Shown piece by piece: positions 26,687 through 36,523 of a stretch of DNA of 64,000 nt. The position numbers and the translations under genes are program-made. This DNA is from Rhizobium leguminosarum. GTDB taxonomy: Bacteria; Pseudomonadota; Alphaproteobacteria; Rhizobiales; Rhizobiaceae. How positions within the stretch are numbered: position 1 is the stretch's first letter; the number at the start of each line of letters is the position of its first letter. Location of the stretch: NCBI RefSeq assembly GCF_002953715.1, contig NZ_CP025012.1:2790001-2854000 (forward strand), read 5' to 3'. The notes under the pieces were generated by a model that saw nothing but the letters and a program-made list of their open reading frames with translations, was not told the origin of the DNA and made no database searches.

Positions 26687-28369
26687 TTATAACGCCGTGG
26701 CGCAACCTGCCGGGATGGCGAAAGGCTCTGCCGGCACCGCCTTGTTGATCCTGTAAAGCTTGGCGAATCCGGTATCCTCGACGAGCGCCAGGCCGGCCGG
26801 CATGAAGGTGCCAACATAGCGGTCGGGAATATCGGCGTTGGCGACGAGGACGAAATCGAAACGACTGCCCCAATCCGACAGATAGGGTGTGAAGTCTCGA
26901 TATTGCTGCATCATAGTCGGGCATGAAAGCACACCAATCGACAGCAGATTGCCCTCGGGAACCGCGATCTCGGACCAGGGCGACAGAACGGAAAGCGGCT
27001 GTTTGCCCTTTGCCGTGAAGAGCGTCGGAACGAAAGCATGCGAGAAAGGCACGGCAAGCGTCGGCAGGTGCCGGAAAGTATCCAGTCCCCAGGCAAAATG
27101 CCGATTGGAGTGGGCAAGACCGCTCACCGTCTCGGGTTCGTGTCCCAAAGGCAGCACGGCGGCACCGGCCGGCACCCTTTTGAGCACAGCCTCGACGGCA
27201 GCAACATCCTTCTGTGCCAGCCACCAGTTCCAACCCACCCAGCCAGTGCGGCCGAAGACCGCGAAATTGATGACGAGCGCTAGCAGCAGCGCATGCCGGC
27301 GTGTGAGATTGGCAAACGGGCACATCATCGCCATGGCGACCAGCGCCGTCATGATCGGAAAGCGCCAACTGATCCATCCAGTGCCCAGCATGTGGCGCGG
27401 TGAAACACAGGAGAGCAGCAGCAGGCAGCAGGCGGCGACGGCAAGCCCCGCATGGATGCGGATATCACCCGCACGTATGGCGCGTGTGCAGATGAGGATC
27501 AGCGGTAGAATCAGCACGACATCCACTACCGGGACATAGGTCGTGATGGCGGAGAACAGATTCATGAGGATCAGTACGACGCCGTCGTTCCAGACAAGGC
27601 CAAGGCCGTTGCCACCGGCGTTGGGCAAAGCTGCCGTGTGAAGGTAGAGCGCGAGCGGCGGCAGGACGCAGGCGCCAAGCGCCAGCACCAACCGGCCGGC
27701 GAGCCTCATCAGACCCGGCTTCGATCGCACTATGTCGATGCGCCAGGAAAATTCGAGGCCGCAGACGATCGCCATATAGAAGCCAAGTGCGAAGATGTGC
27801 ATCACTGTGAACAGCAGCGCGGCGGCGAGCCGCCAGGCAAAAAGCAGGGCGGGATTTCTACCCTGCAGACGGAGATCGATGCAGGCAAAGCCGAGCGCCA
27901 TGCCGAGACCGATCTGGAAGTTGATGAAGCCACCGATCATGGTGGCGCACCAGCCGAGCGACAGCATCGCGGTCTGCCAGTGGTGCCGACCACCGAAAAG
28001 CGCGCGGTGCAGGCCGATCGCCCCGAGCGGCGGCAGCACGATCGCCAGGAAAAGCAAAACCCGCGCAAGCCTGTCGGCGCCGACAAGCGGCCCCAGCCAG
28101 GTGGCCAGAACGTCGATCCCGACATTGGTGAAGGTGCGGTTCCAATCGACCGCATAGATCTCAGGAAACGGTTGCTCGTCTATCCCGCCCGAAAGGAGCC
28201 AGATACGGGCGTAGTGATTGGCGTAATCGAGAACCGGTGGAAAGGGAAACAGGAGGACCAAAGCCGCGGCAAGCCCGACGAAAGCAACGATCGCAACGGT
28301 AGAGTCCTGCCTGGCAATCAATTTCTCAGGCCCCACAGCGGCCAAAGCAGGCGCAGCAATCCGGTCCAT
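26687..28369 (-). CDS. Polytopic membrane protein, possible lipid-linked glycosyltransferase
   Basis: 560 residues with about 12-13 membrane segments over the first 430 residues (for example STVAIVAFVGLAAALVLLFP, LFTVMHIFALGFYMAIVCGL) and a soluble C-terminus of about 130 residues. The acidic residues after the first span (AHYARIWLL...) are at the site where GT-C enzymes carry a catalytic Asp-type motif, but a clear motif is not visible. It overlaps the GT2 gene by one base and should work with it, for instance in modifying surface polysaccharide or lipid. Homology is not recognised. Confidence 0.6.
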   Translation of the reverse strand: MDRIAAPALAAVGPEKLIARQDSTVAIVAFVGLAAALVLLFPFPPVLDYANHYARIWLLSGGIDEQPFPEIYAVDWNRTFTNVGIDVLATWLGPLVGADRLARVLLFLAIVLPPLGAIGLHRALFGGRHHWQTAMLSLGWCATMIGGFINFQIGLGMALGFACIDLRLQGRNPALLFAWRLAAALLFTVMHIFALGFYMAIVCGLEFSWRIDIVRSKPGLMRLAGRLVLALGACVLPPLALYLHTAALPNAGGNGLGLVWNDGVVLILMNLFSAITTYVPVVDVVLILPLILICTRAIRAGDIRIHAGLAVAACCLLLLSCVSPRHMLGTGWISWRFPIMTALVAMAMMCPFANLTRRHALLLALVINFAVFGRTGWVGWNWWLAQKDVAAVEAVLKRVPAGAAVLPLGHEPETVSGLAHSNRHFAWGLDTFRHLPTLAVPFSHAFVPTLFTAKGKQPLSVLSPWSEIAVPEGNLLSIGVLSCPTMMQQYRDFTPYLSDWGSRFDFVLVANADIPDRYVGTFMPAGLALVEDTGFAKLYRINKAVPAEPFAIPAGCATAL

Positions 28370-29424
28370 TATCCGATCCGACTGCTCCTTTGCGACCGCG
28401 GCTCACCGGATGCAAAGGCCGCATCCAGCGCCGTGCGCCTGTCGCTGGCGCTCATCTCCGAGAAAGCGATCGACAGTTCTGCGTGTTCACTGCCGCGCAC
28501 GATCGTCTCGACCATGAACATCGGCCGCTTCTTGCTCTCCTGTACCAGACGACCGAGATACTCGCCGATGATGCCGATGCAGATCAGCTGGATGGCGCTG
28601 AAGGCGCTGACGGCGGCCATGATCGACGACCAGCCGGTGACCGTTTCGCCTTCGAGCCAGCGAACGAAGGTGTAGACAAGCAAGGCGATCGCGACGCCCG
28701 CGCTCATCATGCCAAGCCATGTGCTGATGCGCAGCGGTGTCGTTGAAAAGCTGGTGATCGCATCCAGGGCAAAATTGATCATCTTGCGCAGAGGATATTT
28801 CGTCGTGCCGGCAAAACGGGCGTCACGCTCGTAGGGAAGAGCCACCTGCCTGCCGCCGATCCAGCTGACCATGCCACGGATAAAGCGATCGCGCTCCGGC
28901 ATCGCCAGCAGGATATCGACGACGCGCCGGCGCATCAGCCGGAAATCACCGGTATCACGCGGGATGGTCACGGAAGCGAGCTTGGACAAAGCGCGATAGA
29001 AAAGCGAAGCGGAGGCCAGCTTGAACCAGTTTTCGCCCTGGCGGCGCGTGCGCTGGCCGTAAACGACGTCGGCGCCGCGCTCCATGATCGGCATCATCAT
29101 CAAGAGCAGCTCGGGCGGATCCTGAAGATCGGCATCGATCAAAAGCACGCGCTCGCCCCGCGACGGGGAAAGACCCGCCGTCGATGCCAGCTGGTGGCCA
29201 TGATTGCGCAGAAGACGAACGCCGAGCACCTGCGGCACATCAGCCGCCAGATCCGAAATGATCTCCCAGGTGCGGTCGGAGGAGCCGTCATCGACGAGAA
29301 TGAGCTCGAAGGCATCGCCGGCAACGCTATGAGCGGCGGCGGCAGCGCGGCGGCAGAACTCGCGCAGCCCTTCTTCCTCGTTGTGACAAGGCGCGACGAT
29401 GGAAAGAAATGGGACTTGCGCCAT
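28369..29424 (-). CDS. GT2 glycosyltransferase, polyprenyl-phosphate type (DPM1/GtrB-like)
   Basis: 351 residues. Catalytic domain begins VPFLSIVAPCHNEEEGL and has the Asp motifs FELILVDDGSSD and RVLLIDADLQDPPELL, with the GDFRLMRRRV segment. Two membrane helices near residues 235-300 (TWLGMMSAGVAIALLVYTFV, and VSAFSAIQLICIGIIGEYLG) are the GtrB-like anchor. Such enzymes load a sugar onto undecaprenyl phosphate on the cytoplasmic face. Coupled with the downstream membrane protein, it suggests sugar decoration of an envelope polymer. Confidence 0.9.
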   Translation of the reverse strand: MAQVPFLSIVAPCHNEEEGLREFCRRAAAAAHSVAGDAFELILVDDGSSDRTWEIISDLAADVPQVLGVRLLRNHGHQLASTAGLSPSRGERVLLIDADLQDPPELLLMMMPIMERGADVVYGQRTRRQGENWFKLASASLFYRALSKLASVTIPRDTGDFRLMRRRVVDILLAMPERDRFIRGMVSWIGGRQVALPYERDARFAGTTKYPLRKMINFALDAITSFSTTPLRISTWLGMMSAGVAIALLVYTFVRWLEGETVTGWSSIMAAVSAFSAIQLICIGIIGEYLGRLVQESKKRPMFMVETIVRGSEHAELSIAFSEMSASDRRTALDAAFASGEPRSQRSSRIG

Positions 29425-29515
29425 GCTGACGTCGGTGCCTGCTTGATGTTTGGCGCCAGACTAGCGACGAAACGTCAAACATCCTTTAACGATTGGCTAC
29501 CGGTCGCAAGGCCGA

Positions 29516-30424
29516 CTATTCCGCCGCCATGACGTCGCGGGCGCCGTCGACATCGCGGGCCGGCGAGGCGCCGTAGAGGCGGCTGTATTCGCGGCTGAAC
29601 TGCGACGGGCTTTGATAGCCGACGCGGTGACCGGCCGTGCCCGCATCGAGCCGCTCCACGAGCATCAGACGGCGCGCCTCGTGCAGGCGAAGCTGCTTCT
29701 GATACTGCACCGGCGTCATCGCCGTGACCGACTTGAAGTGATGATGGAAGGACGACACGCTCATGCTGACGCGGTCGGCAAGGTCTTCGATGCGCAATGG
29801 CCGCGCGAAATTCTCCTTCAGCCATGCGACGGCGCGCGCGACCCTGTTGCTGTGGCTGTCTGCAGTGGCGATGTTGATCAGCCGCGCGCCATCCGGCCCG
29901 GTCAGCACCCGGTAGAGGATTTCCTGTTCGATCAGCGGCGCCATGGCAGGAATGTCGCCTGGACGATCGAGCAAGCGCAGCAGGCGGACGGCAGCATCCA
30001 GGAGCTCCGGCGGAGCGACGTTCACCGCCATCCCGCGCTGCCCGTCAGTATCGGCGGCCGGGCGCGGAATATCGATGCGGCTGAGCAACTCCAGCAGCTT
30101 TTCGGAATCGATTGCCAGTCCCAGGCAGAGATGCGGAACCTCAGGGCTCGCCTCCGTGACGCGCCAGGCGACCGGCAGGTCGAGCGAGGTCAGCAGATAG
30201 TCCCCAGTCCCGTAGCTGATAAGTTCCGTGCCGAGGCGCAGGCTCTTGGCTCCCTGCAGTACAAAGGCAAAACACGGCCGGTAGCTGCTGTGCAGCGGAT
30301 CGCTGGGCTTGGAGCGACGGCTGATGTGAAGATTGCCGATATCAGTCGCGAACTCGCCGTCACCAGCCGCGAAGCGCATCGCGATATCGACAATTTCCTG
30401 ATAGGGGCTGAAGGGCAAAGTCAT
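29516..30424 (-). CDS. AraC-family transcriptional regulator (AraC_N type)
   Basis: 302 residues. The N-terminal domain (AraC-type arabinose-binding-like/AraC_N) contains HSSYRPCFAFVLQGAKSLRL and SYGTGDYLLTSLDLPVAW. The C-terminal double HTH covers about 200-295 (LKENFARPLRIEDLADRVSM, SSFHHHFKSVTAMTPVQYQK, VGYQSPSQFSREYSRLYG). It is divergent from an alcohol dehydrogenase gene that it probably activates. Confidence 0.9.
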   Translation of the reverse strand: MTLPFSPYQEIVDIAMRFAAGDGEFATDIGNLHISRRSKPSDPLHSSYRPCFAFVLQGAKSLRLGTELISYGTGDYLLTSLDLPVAWRVTEASPEVPHLCLGLAIDSEKLLELLSRIDIPRPAADTDGQRGMAVNVAPPELLDAAVRLLRLLDRPGDIPAMAPLIEQEILYRVLTGPDGARLINIATADSHSNRVARAVAWLKENFARPLRIEDLADRVSMSVSSFHHHFKSVTAMTPVQYQKQLRLHEARRLMLVERLDAGTAGHRVGYQSPSQFSREYSRLYGASPARDVDGARDVMAAE

Positions 30425-30629
30425 GCGGCAACTCTTTCTGTCAACTGTCTGACGCCGGCGATACCGTTCTTATCTAGAGTGCCTTGGCCATTTCGCAAAC
30501 AGGCTGGCGTCTCACTTTTGCAGGATCGTGCAAAAAGCTGAGAGGATCGCTCTAACCCTCTGCCGCAGTTCCGGGCAATAGTCCACCATCTCTTTCAACC
30601 CCCGCCCACAATCGAAAAGGATGGTTCCC

Positions 30630-31676
30630 ATGCCTATTGCAAGAGGCTACGCCGCGACCGACGCTTCCAAACCGCTGACCCCTTTCACTTTCGAACGCCG
30701 CAACCCGAACCCCGATGACGTCGTTATCGACATCAAGTTTGCCGGCATCTGCCATTCGGACATCCACACTGTCCGCAACGAATGGAAGAACGCCGTCTAT
30801 CCGATCGTGCCGGGCCATGAGATCGCCGGCATCGTCTCGGCTGTCGGTTCCGATGTGACCAAATTCAAGGTCGGCGATCGCGTCGGCGTCGGCTGCTTCG
30901 TCGATTCCTGCATCGGCTGCGCCGAGCGCGACCTTGATCGTGAACAGTATATGCCGGGGCTCGCCGGCACCTACAACGACTTCGAAGCCGACCGCAAGAC
31001 ACGGACCCAAGGCGGTTATTCCGACTCGATCGTCGTTAGGGAAGGCTATGTCATGTCCATTCCGGACAATCTGCCGCTCGATGCCTCCGCGCCGCTGCTC
31101 TGCGCCGGCATCACGCTCTACTCGCCGCTGCGCCACTGGAATGCCGGCCCCGGCAAGAAGGTCGCGATCGTCGGTATGGGCGGTCTCGGCCATATGGGCG
31201 TCAAGCTCGGCGCCGCCATGGGCGCCGATATCACCGTTCTCTCCCAGAGCCTTTCCAAGAAGGAAGATGGGCTGAAGCTCGGCGCCAAGGAATATTACGC
31301 CACCAACGACCCGGAAACCTTCACGAAACTCGCCGGCACTTTCGACCTGATCATCTGCACCGTCAGCGCTGAAATCGACTGGAATGCCTATCTCGGCCTC
31401 CTGAAGGTGGATGGCTCCTTCGTGGTGGTCGGCGCGCCGGAGAACCCGATCCCCGTACATGCGTTCTCGATCATCCCCGGCCGCAAGAGCATTTCCGGCT
31501 CGATGATCGGCTCGATCAAGGAAACCCAGGAAATGCTCGACTTCTGCGGCGAGCACAACATCGTCTCCGAGATCGAGAAGATCAACATCCAGCAGGTCAA
31601 CGAAGCCTATGAACGCGTCCTGAAAAGCGACGTCCGCTACCGCTTCGTCATCGACATCGCCTCGCTGGCGGCTTGA
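30630..31676 (+). CDS. Zinc-dependent NAD(P)-alcohol dehydrogenase (YahK/CAD-like)
   Basis: 348 residues. [14 protein letters not shown] includes the catalytic Cys ligand, [17 protein letters not shown] carries His-Glu, and [20 protein letters not shown] is the structural zinc region, where only part of the usual four Cys remain. NAD(P)-binding motif is [23 protein letters not shown] upstream of 30630 is better spaced for that start than for the ATG at 30621. Typical products act on aldehydes. Probable target of the divergent AraC regulator. Confidence 0.9.
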   Translation: MPIARGYAATDASKPLTPFTFERRNPNPDDVVIDIKFAGICHSDIHTVRNEWKNAVYPIVPGHEIAGIVSAVGSDVTKFKVGDRVGVGCFVDSCIGCAERDLDREQYMPGLAGTYNDFEADRKTRTQGGYSDSIVVREGYVMSIPDNLPLDASAPLLCAGITLYSPLRHWNAGPGKKVAIVGMGGLGHMGVKLGAAMGADITVLSQSLSKKEDGLKLGAKEYYATNDPETFTKLAGTFDLIICTVSAEIDWNAYLGLLKVDGSFVVVGAPENPIPVHAFSIIPGRKSISGSMIGSIKETQEMLDFCGEHNIVSEIEKINIQQVNEAYERVLKSDVRYRFVIDIASLAA

Positions 31677-31780
31677 AAAACGAGAGGCGGCTCCTTCGGG
31701 GGCCGCCCACCCGTTCCAGGGTGCCTGTGACGTCGGCCGTGTCGAAGTGCGCGTAGTCCCCTGTTGTAAATCCTGGGCGA

Positions 31781-32863
31781 CTAGATGGGCCTCCAACGAA
31801 GCCACAACTTTCGGCCAGGCGACTGTATCGAGATGGCAATGAGGTGCGCCATCATCAATGACAGGGGCAGAACGAATACCACCAACGGAATTGCGTCTCG
31901 GTGGCATTCACCGCCCCAGGAGGTATTTCCGAGCCCCAGATAATTGCGCAAAGCAAAGCAGTCGCCCACTCCATACGTTGCGAGAAGAATAAGCAGCGGT
32001 ACGTGCACGAGGTAGAGAGGATAGGATATCTCTCCCATCCAAGTGGCGATGCGTTCCCACCGTGCATTTCTTGCCAGACCCAAGCCAAACCAGATAATCA
32101 TTGGGTGAGCGGCAAATGTCAGGAGCAGATAGTATTTTCTCTCGGTGAGGACGAATTCCGAATAAAGCGCCGTGAGAGCGGCCACCAAAATCCAGCCGGG
32201 CCAGGCAGCAAGCCTGATGCGGAAGCCTCGTCGCCAAAGACAACTGATAAGCACTCCGCCATAGAAAGATGCTAGCACCCGGGGAAAGCCCCCGACAATA
32301 TCGCCCCAAACAGAGCCCGGCGGGTACCGAAAGTACCACAACGCAACGACGAACGCCGGCGCCGATAACACGACAATAGAAACGGTCAACCGAAGACGAG
32401 CCGCAGTGAATAGAAAGACCGCGTTGGCCACGACTTCAAAGAACAACGACCATGCCGGGCCGTTCAAGGGCAGAATGCCGAGAACAGTATCTGACGGCGC
32501 TGGAAGGATGAGCAGGCTGGTAACGGAGGAAACGGCAAAAGCGCTGACGCTCCAGTTCTCAAGATGACCAATCAATGGGAAAACCGAAACAGCGCCTAGT
32601 AATGTGCAAACCAGGTAGACGGGATACAATCGCGCAATACGGTGACTAATGAAATTTCGACGGCCGCCCGCCTGTGACAGGCTCTCGCCGTATCTTTCCG
32701 CCAAAACGAAGCCGCTCAACATGAAGAAAAGATCGACAGCAGCATAAGCGACGGGAAATACATTACTGCAATGATAGACGAGTACGAGTATTGCAGATGC
32801 CCCGCGCAACAAATCGAGCATCCAGAAACGATGCTTCTCCTCAGCGGATACGTCACTTGTCAT
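31781..32863 (-). CDS. Acyltransferase-3 family membrane protein (OafA/ExoZ-like)
   Basis: 360 residues with about 10 membrane segments. The N-terminal block FWMLDLLRGASAILVLVYHC contains the LRG...H of acyltransferase-3 proteins, followed by AYAAVDLFFMLSGFVLAERY (the F-FxxSGF signature). A further SYPLYLVHVPLLIL lies near the C-terminus. Such enzymes O-acetylate exopolysaccharide, LPS or Nod factors. It is solitary and its codon use and GC content are visibly lower than in its neighbours, which suggests acquisition by transfer. Confidence 0.85.
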   Translation of the reverse strand: MTSDVSAEEKHRFWMLDLLRGASAILVLVYHCSNVFPVAYAAVDLFFMLSGFVLAERYGESLSQAGGRRNFISHRIARLYPVYLVCTLLGAVSVFPLIGHLENWSVSAFAVSSVTSLLILPAPSDTVLGILPLNGPAWSLFFEVVANAVFLFTAARLRLTVSIVVLSAPAFVVALWYFRYPPGSVWGDIVGGFPRVLASFYGGVLISCLWRRGFRIRLAAWPGWILVAALTALYSEFVLTERKYYLLLTFAAHPMIIWFGLGLARNARWERIATWMGEISYPLYLVHVPLLILLATYGVGDCFALRNYLGLGNTSWGGECHRDAIPLVVFVLPLSLMMAHLIAISIQSPGRKLWLRWRPI

Positions 32864-32992
32864 GCAAATATCTCACGCTCTACTCCAAGCTGGCGAGCTA
32901 CAATTATTAGATGCAGAGACCTTTGGCGAGGGGATAGCTCTGTATCGATGTTCACTATACACCGTCAGACCAGCTGAGGACGAGGGCTGTAC

Positions 32993-34939
32993 TTAATTGG
33001 GGACGCCCCGCAGACGCAGCAGATATTCGGTACTGTTAAACGGATCGGCGCCGGAGCGCCAGCGCAAGCGCGGCTCGCCGGCGACCGGGGCGTAGTGATC
33101 GAAGGAGGTTTCCATGGTTCCCGCCCCACTCGTCAGGCCCGGCAATTGCCGCTGAACGCTTTGGATGACCTGAGACGCCATGGTGCCCTCGAGCCGGGCG
33201 ACGCCATCGGCGATCACCGAATCCATCGTCGTCGCTGCCGATTTCGCAAGCAATGTAAGCACACCGCTCAAGCTCTCCATGGGCGTTTCGAGATGAAAGC
33301 GGTCGATCGGCTCGCAGAGGACGGTCTGCGCGGCCGATAGCGCCATTGCCAGCACCCATGGCGTCAACTGCCGGAAATCGGCGGCGGTGCTTGCGGGCGA
33401 GCTGTGCCGGGCTGCCGTCATCGCTACGTGGCAATCGATGACCTGCCAGCCGAAAATCCCCTGCTTCAGCGTTTCGAACACCGTCTCCTCGACCGCTCGA
33501 TAGAAGGCTACAGGCATCTGGCCGACATCCACTTCGAGCGCAAAGCTGTTGCCCGCCCCGGGAGGGCGCGGCTCGATGCGCAGGCCGACGGTTGCCAGGA
33601 AGGGATTGGGCTCCTTGAAGAGGATCTGCAGGCCGGCCCCGGTCCCGACGGGCCTCTCGACCAGGATGACAGTGCTTTTCTCGAACCTTGCCTCAAGGTT
33701 GAAATCCGTCAGCAGGGTCGATTGGATAACCTCCTTCTGCACCTCGCCGTAGAGCGACACGAAGACTTCGTCCGCCTCCTCGTTCCGGCGCAGATTGATC
33801 AAGGGATCCTGTTCGGCCATCTGGTTCAGCGCCAGCCAGAGCGCCGCCTTGCCGGAAGGCCTTCGGGCAAGAACCCGGGTTTCGAGCGTAGGTGGCGCGA
33901 AGTGGGCCTGCCCGCTGGCGGGATCTCCGCCCACCGCATCCCCGATGCGGGCACCGGCAAGGCCGCTGATGCGCGCAATCTGCCCGGCGCGGAGGCTCTC
34001 GGCGCCATGAACCCGGCCGGCCTCGAACACATGGATCGCGGTCACCCGTTCCGGGCCTCTGGGCAGGTCCAGATATTGCCGGAGCCGCACCGTGCCTGAG
34101 GCCAGGTAGATGTAGGAGAGCTTTTCCCCGCCCCAGCCGCGTTCGATCTTGAAGATCTTGCCCGCGACCGGACCATCTGGATTGGGGCGCCGCTCGGGCA
34201 GGATCTTCGCAATGGCCGATGCCAGGGCGGGGATGCCGACGCCGGTCATCGCGGCTCCTGCGAAGACGGGATGCACGAGGCCGCTCGCCACCTGATCGGC
34301 CAGGCAGCGCCCGAGCCTTTCCTCCGTCAGCCAATCGGGAGCGAGTACATAGTCATCGAGCAGCGCCTCATCGTTTTCCCCGAGGGTCTCGCAGAGCGCC
34401 GAAAAGAGTGGCTCGTCTCCCAGAGCAAGCGTCTCCACCCGGACAAGCTTGGCTCCCGCATCGATGACCGAAGACATGGCGATGGGGCGGACCGCCAGCT
34501 GCGCGGCAAGGGCCTCGACAACCTCTTGATATCGCGCGCCGAGACGATCGACCTTGTTGACGAAGAAGATGAAGGGAACGCCAAGCCGCCGCAGCGCCCG
34601 CACCAGCACCCGCGACTGGGCCTGTACGCCTTCGACCGCCGAAACGACGACGACAGCGGCATCCAGCAATCCGAGCACCCGCTCGACCTCGGCGATGAAA
34701 TCCGGGTGACCGGGTGTGTCGATGAGATTGACGATCCTGTCGCCGATCGTGAACGACACCACCGCGGCTCTGATCGTGATGCCGCGTTGCCGTTCGAGCT
34801 CGAGAGTGTCCGTCTGTGTATTGCCGGTATCGACGCTGCCAAGCTTGTCGATGACGCCGGCGTCAAAAAGCAGTCTTTCGGTAAGGCTAGTCTTGCCTGC
34901 ATCCACATGGGCGAGGATGCCCAGATTCAAAGTGCGCAT
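32993..34939 (-). CDS. Tet(M)/Otr(A)-like ribosomal protection GTPase
   Basis: 648 residues of the elongation-factor-G superfamily. N-terminal GILAHVDAGKTSLTERLL (G1) is followed by TDTLELERQRGITIRAA (G2, as in tetracycline-resistance proteins), IDTPGHPDFI (G3) and FVNKVDRLGARY (G4 NKVD). Domains II, III and the EF-G domain IV/V regions (RFHLETPMESLSGVLTLL) follow. Ribosomal-protection proteins release tetracycline from the 30S subunit. As a chromosomal copy in a rhizobium without mobile genes nearby, its true role may be translation of a related kind rather than resistance. Confidence 0.85.
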   Translation of the reverse strand: MRTLNLGILAHVDAGKTSLTERLLFDAGVIDKLGSVDTGNTQTDTLELERQRGITIRAAVVSFTIGDRIVNLIDTPGHPDFIAEVERVLGLLDAAVVVVSAVEGVQAQSRVLVRALRRLGVPFIFFVNKVDRLGARYQEVVEALAAQLAVRPIAMSSVIDAGAKLVRVETLALGDEPLFSALCETLGENDEALLDDYVLAPDWLTEERLGRCLADQVASGLVHPVFAGAAMTGVGIPALASAIAKILPERRPNPDGPVAGKIFKIERGWGGEKLSYIYLASGTVRLRQYLDLPRGPERVTAIHVFEAGRVHGAESLRAGQIARISGLAGARIGDAVGGDPASGQAHFAPPTLETRVLARRPSGKAALWLALNQMAEQDPLINLRRNEEADEVFVSLYGEVQKEVIQSTLLTDFNLEARFEKSTVILVERPVGTGAGLQILFKEPNPFLATVGLRIEPRPPGAGNSFALEVDVGQMPVAFYRAVEETVFETLKQGIFGWQVIDCHVAMTAARHSSPASTAADFRQLTPWVLAMALSAAQTVLCEPIDRFHLETPMESLSGVLTLLAKSAATTMDSVIADGVARLEGTMASQVIQSVQRQLPGLTSGAGTMETSFDHYAPVAGEPRLRWRSGADPFNSTEYLLRLRGVPN

Positions 34940-35149
34940 GAACCACCAACTTCTCAGAATTTCGAATGTGATTTTCGTGAGAAGTGAATCGGCGCATTGG
35001 AACCTCTACTCGCTGTAGCTACGGCTGGATGCGTAACCCCCGGTGGTATCCGGAAGACGCCGGGCAAACCCTAAGGGCGGATCCGAAGATATGTCAAGTT
35101 TGGCTATATCGCTGCTTCGAGGCTTAGCCTCTGGTGGACCGAGAAGAGC

Positions 35150-36415
35150 CTAGCTCTCCTCCCGCATCGTCTCCCGCTGGGTGATCAGCCGGGCGCTGTG
35201 CTGGCCGCTCAGATAGATCCACAGCCAGCTCCAGGCGACGGAGAAGCGCGAGCGGGTGCCGATCAGGAAGTAGATATGGGCAAGACCCCAGATCCACCAG
35301 GCGATCCAGCCCTTCAGCTTGATCGGACCGAAATCGATGATCGCCGCACTCTTGCCGATCGTCGCCAGGCTGCCCTGATGCCAGTAACGGAAAGGCGTCG
35401 GCGCGGGTTTGCCGGATATGCGGGCGCGAATGACCTTGGCGACGTAACCGCCCTGCTGCTTGGCGGCGGGCGCAATGCCCGGCACAGGCTTGCCGTCCTC
35501 GCGCATGACGGAGGCGGTATCGCCGACGACGAAGACGTCGGGCAGACCCGGCGCACTCAGATCCTTCTCGACCACGACGCGCCCTGCCCGGTCGGCGGCA
35601 ACGCCGAGCCACCGCGCCGCCGGCGAGGCGGTGACGCCGGCTGCCCAGACGATCGTCCGGCTGGCAACGAAGGTCTCGCCGATCTTCACGCCGTCGGCGT
35701 TGCATTCGGTCACCGGCTTGCCGAGATGAATCTCGACCCCGAGTTTCTCCAGCGCCTTCTGAGCATAGGCCGAAAGCTCTTCGGCGAAGGTCGGCAGCAC
35801 CCGCGGCCCAGCCTCGACCAGCACGACGCGGGTCTTGCGCGTATCGATGTTGCGGAACTCCTTGGGCAGCGTGAAATGCGCAAGCTCGGCAATGATGCCG
35901 GCCAGCTCGACACCGGTCGGCCCGGCCCCGACGATGGTGAAGGTCAAAAGCGCATCGCGCACGGCCAGATCGCTCTCCATCTCCGCCTTCTCGAAGGCAA
36001 GCAGCACCCGCCGGCGGATCGTCGTCGCATCCTCCAGCGTCTTCAGGCCGGGCGCCACCGGCTCCCATTCGTCATGGCCAAAATAGGCATGCGTCGCTCC
36101 GGTCGCCAATACCAGCGTATCGTAACCAAGGGTCATGCCGTTGCGCAAGAAAACAGTCTTCGCGCCACTGTCGACGCCCGTGACCTCGCCGAGCAGCACC
36201 GTCACGTCAGGCCGGTCGGCATAGAGGCGGCGGATCGGCCAGGCGATCTCGGAGGTGGAGAGAATGGTGGTCGCCACCTGATAGAGCAGCGGCTGGAAGA
36301 GATGGTGATTGCGCCGGTCGACCAGCGTGATCTTGACGCCGGCACCTTTCAACCCGTTGACGAGCTGCAGCCCGCCGAAACCGCCGCCGACAACGACGAC
36401 ATGATGATCGCTCAT
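35150..36415 (-). CDS. ndh: Type II NADH:quinone oxidoreductase
   Basis: 421 residues. FAD-binding VVVGGGFGGLQLVNGLKGAG at the N-terminus, LVLATGATHAYFGHDEWE, NADH-binding FTIVGAGPTGVELAGIIAE, and DVFVVGDTAS are in place. A C-terminal hydrophobic region (GWIAWWIWGLAHIYFLIG) anchors it in the inner membrane. It oxidises NADH and reduces quinone without proton pumping. Solitary; a Lrp gene follows upstream in the same direction. Confidence 0.9.
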   Translation of the reverse strand: MSDHHVVVVGGGFGGLQLVNGLKGAGVKITLVDRRNHHLFQPLLYQVATTILSTSEIAWPIRRLYADRPDVTVLLGEVTGVDSGAKTVFLRNGMTLGYDTLVLATGATHAYFGHDEWEPVAPGLKTLEDATTIRRRVLLAFEKAEMESDLAVRDALLTFTIVGAGPTGVELAGIIAELAHFTLPKEFRNIDTRKTRVVLVEAGPRVLPTFAEELSAYAQKALEKLGVEIHLGKPVTECNADGVKIGETFVASRTIVWAAGVTASPAARWLGVAADRAGRVVVEKDLSAPGLPDVFVVGDTASVMREDGKPVPGIAPAAKQQGGYVAKVIRARISGKPAPTPFRYWHQGSLATIGKSAAIIDFGPIKLKGWIAWWIWGLAHIYFLIGTRSRFSVAWSWLWIYLSGQHSARLITQRETMREES

Positions 36416-36523
36416 GACCTACCCCTTTGCGCCATTTCGCTCAAAGCCAATGTGGCCTTCGCCGCGAAGGTTGCAACTGTCGTTTCGGCATACCTCCCCT
36501 GCATCCCGGTCGGTGGAACTGAC

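Noticed and set aside
34940..35149. Riboswitch upstream of the Tet(M)-like gene
   Set aside because: Some G/C stems exist, but no known riboswitch core is recognisable by eye; kept only as a low-interest finding.
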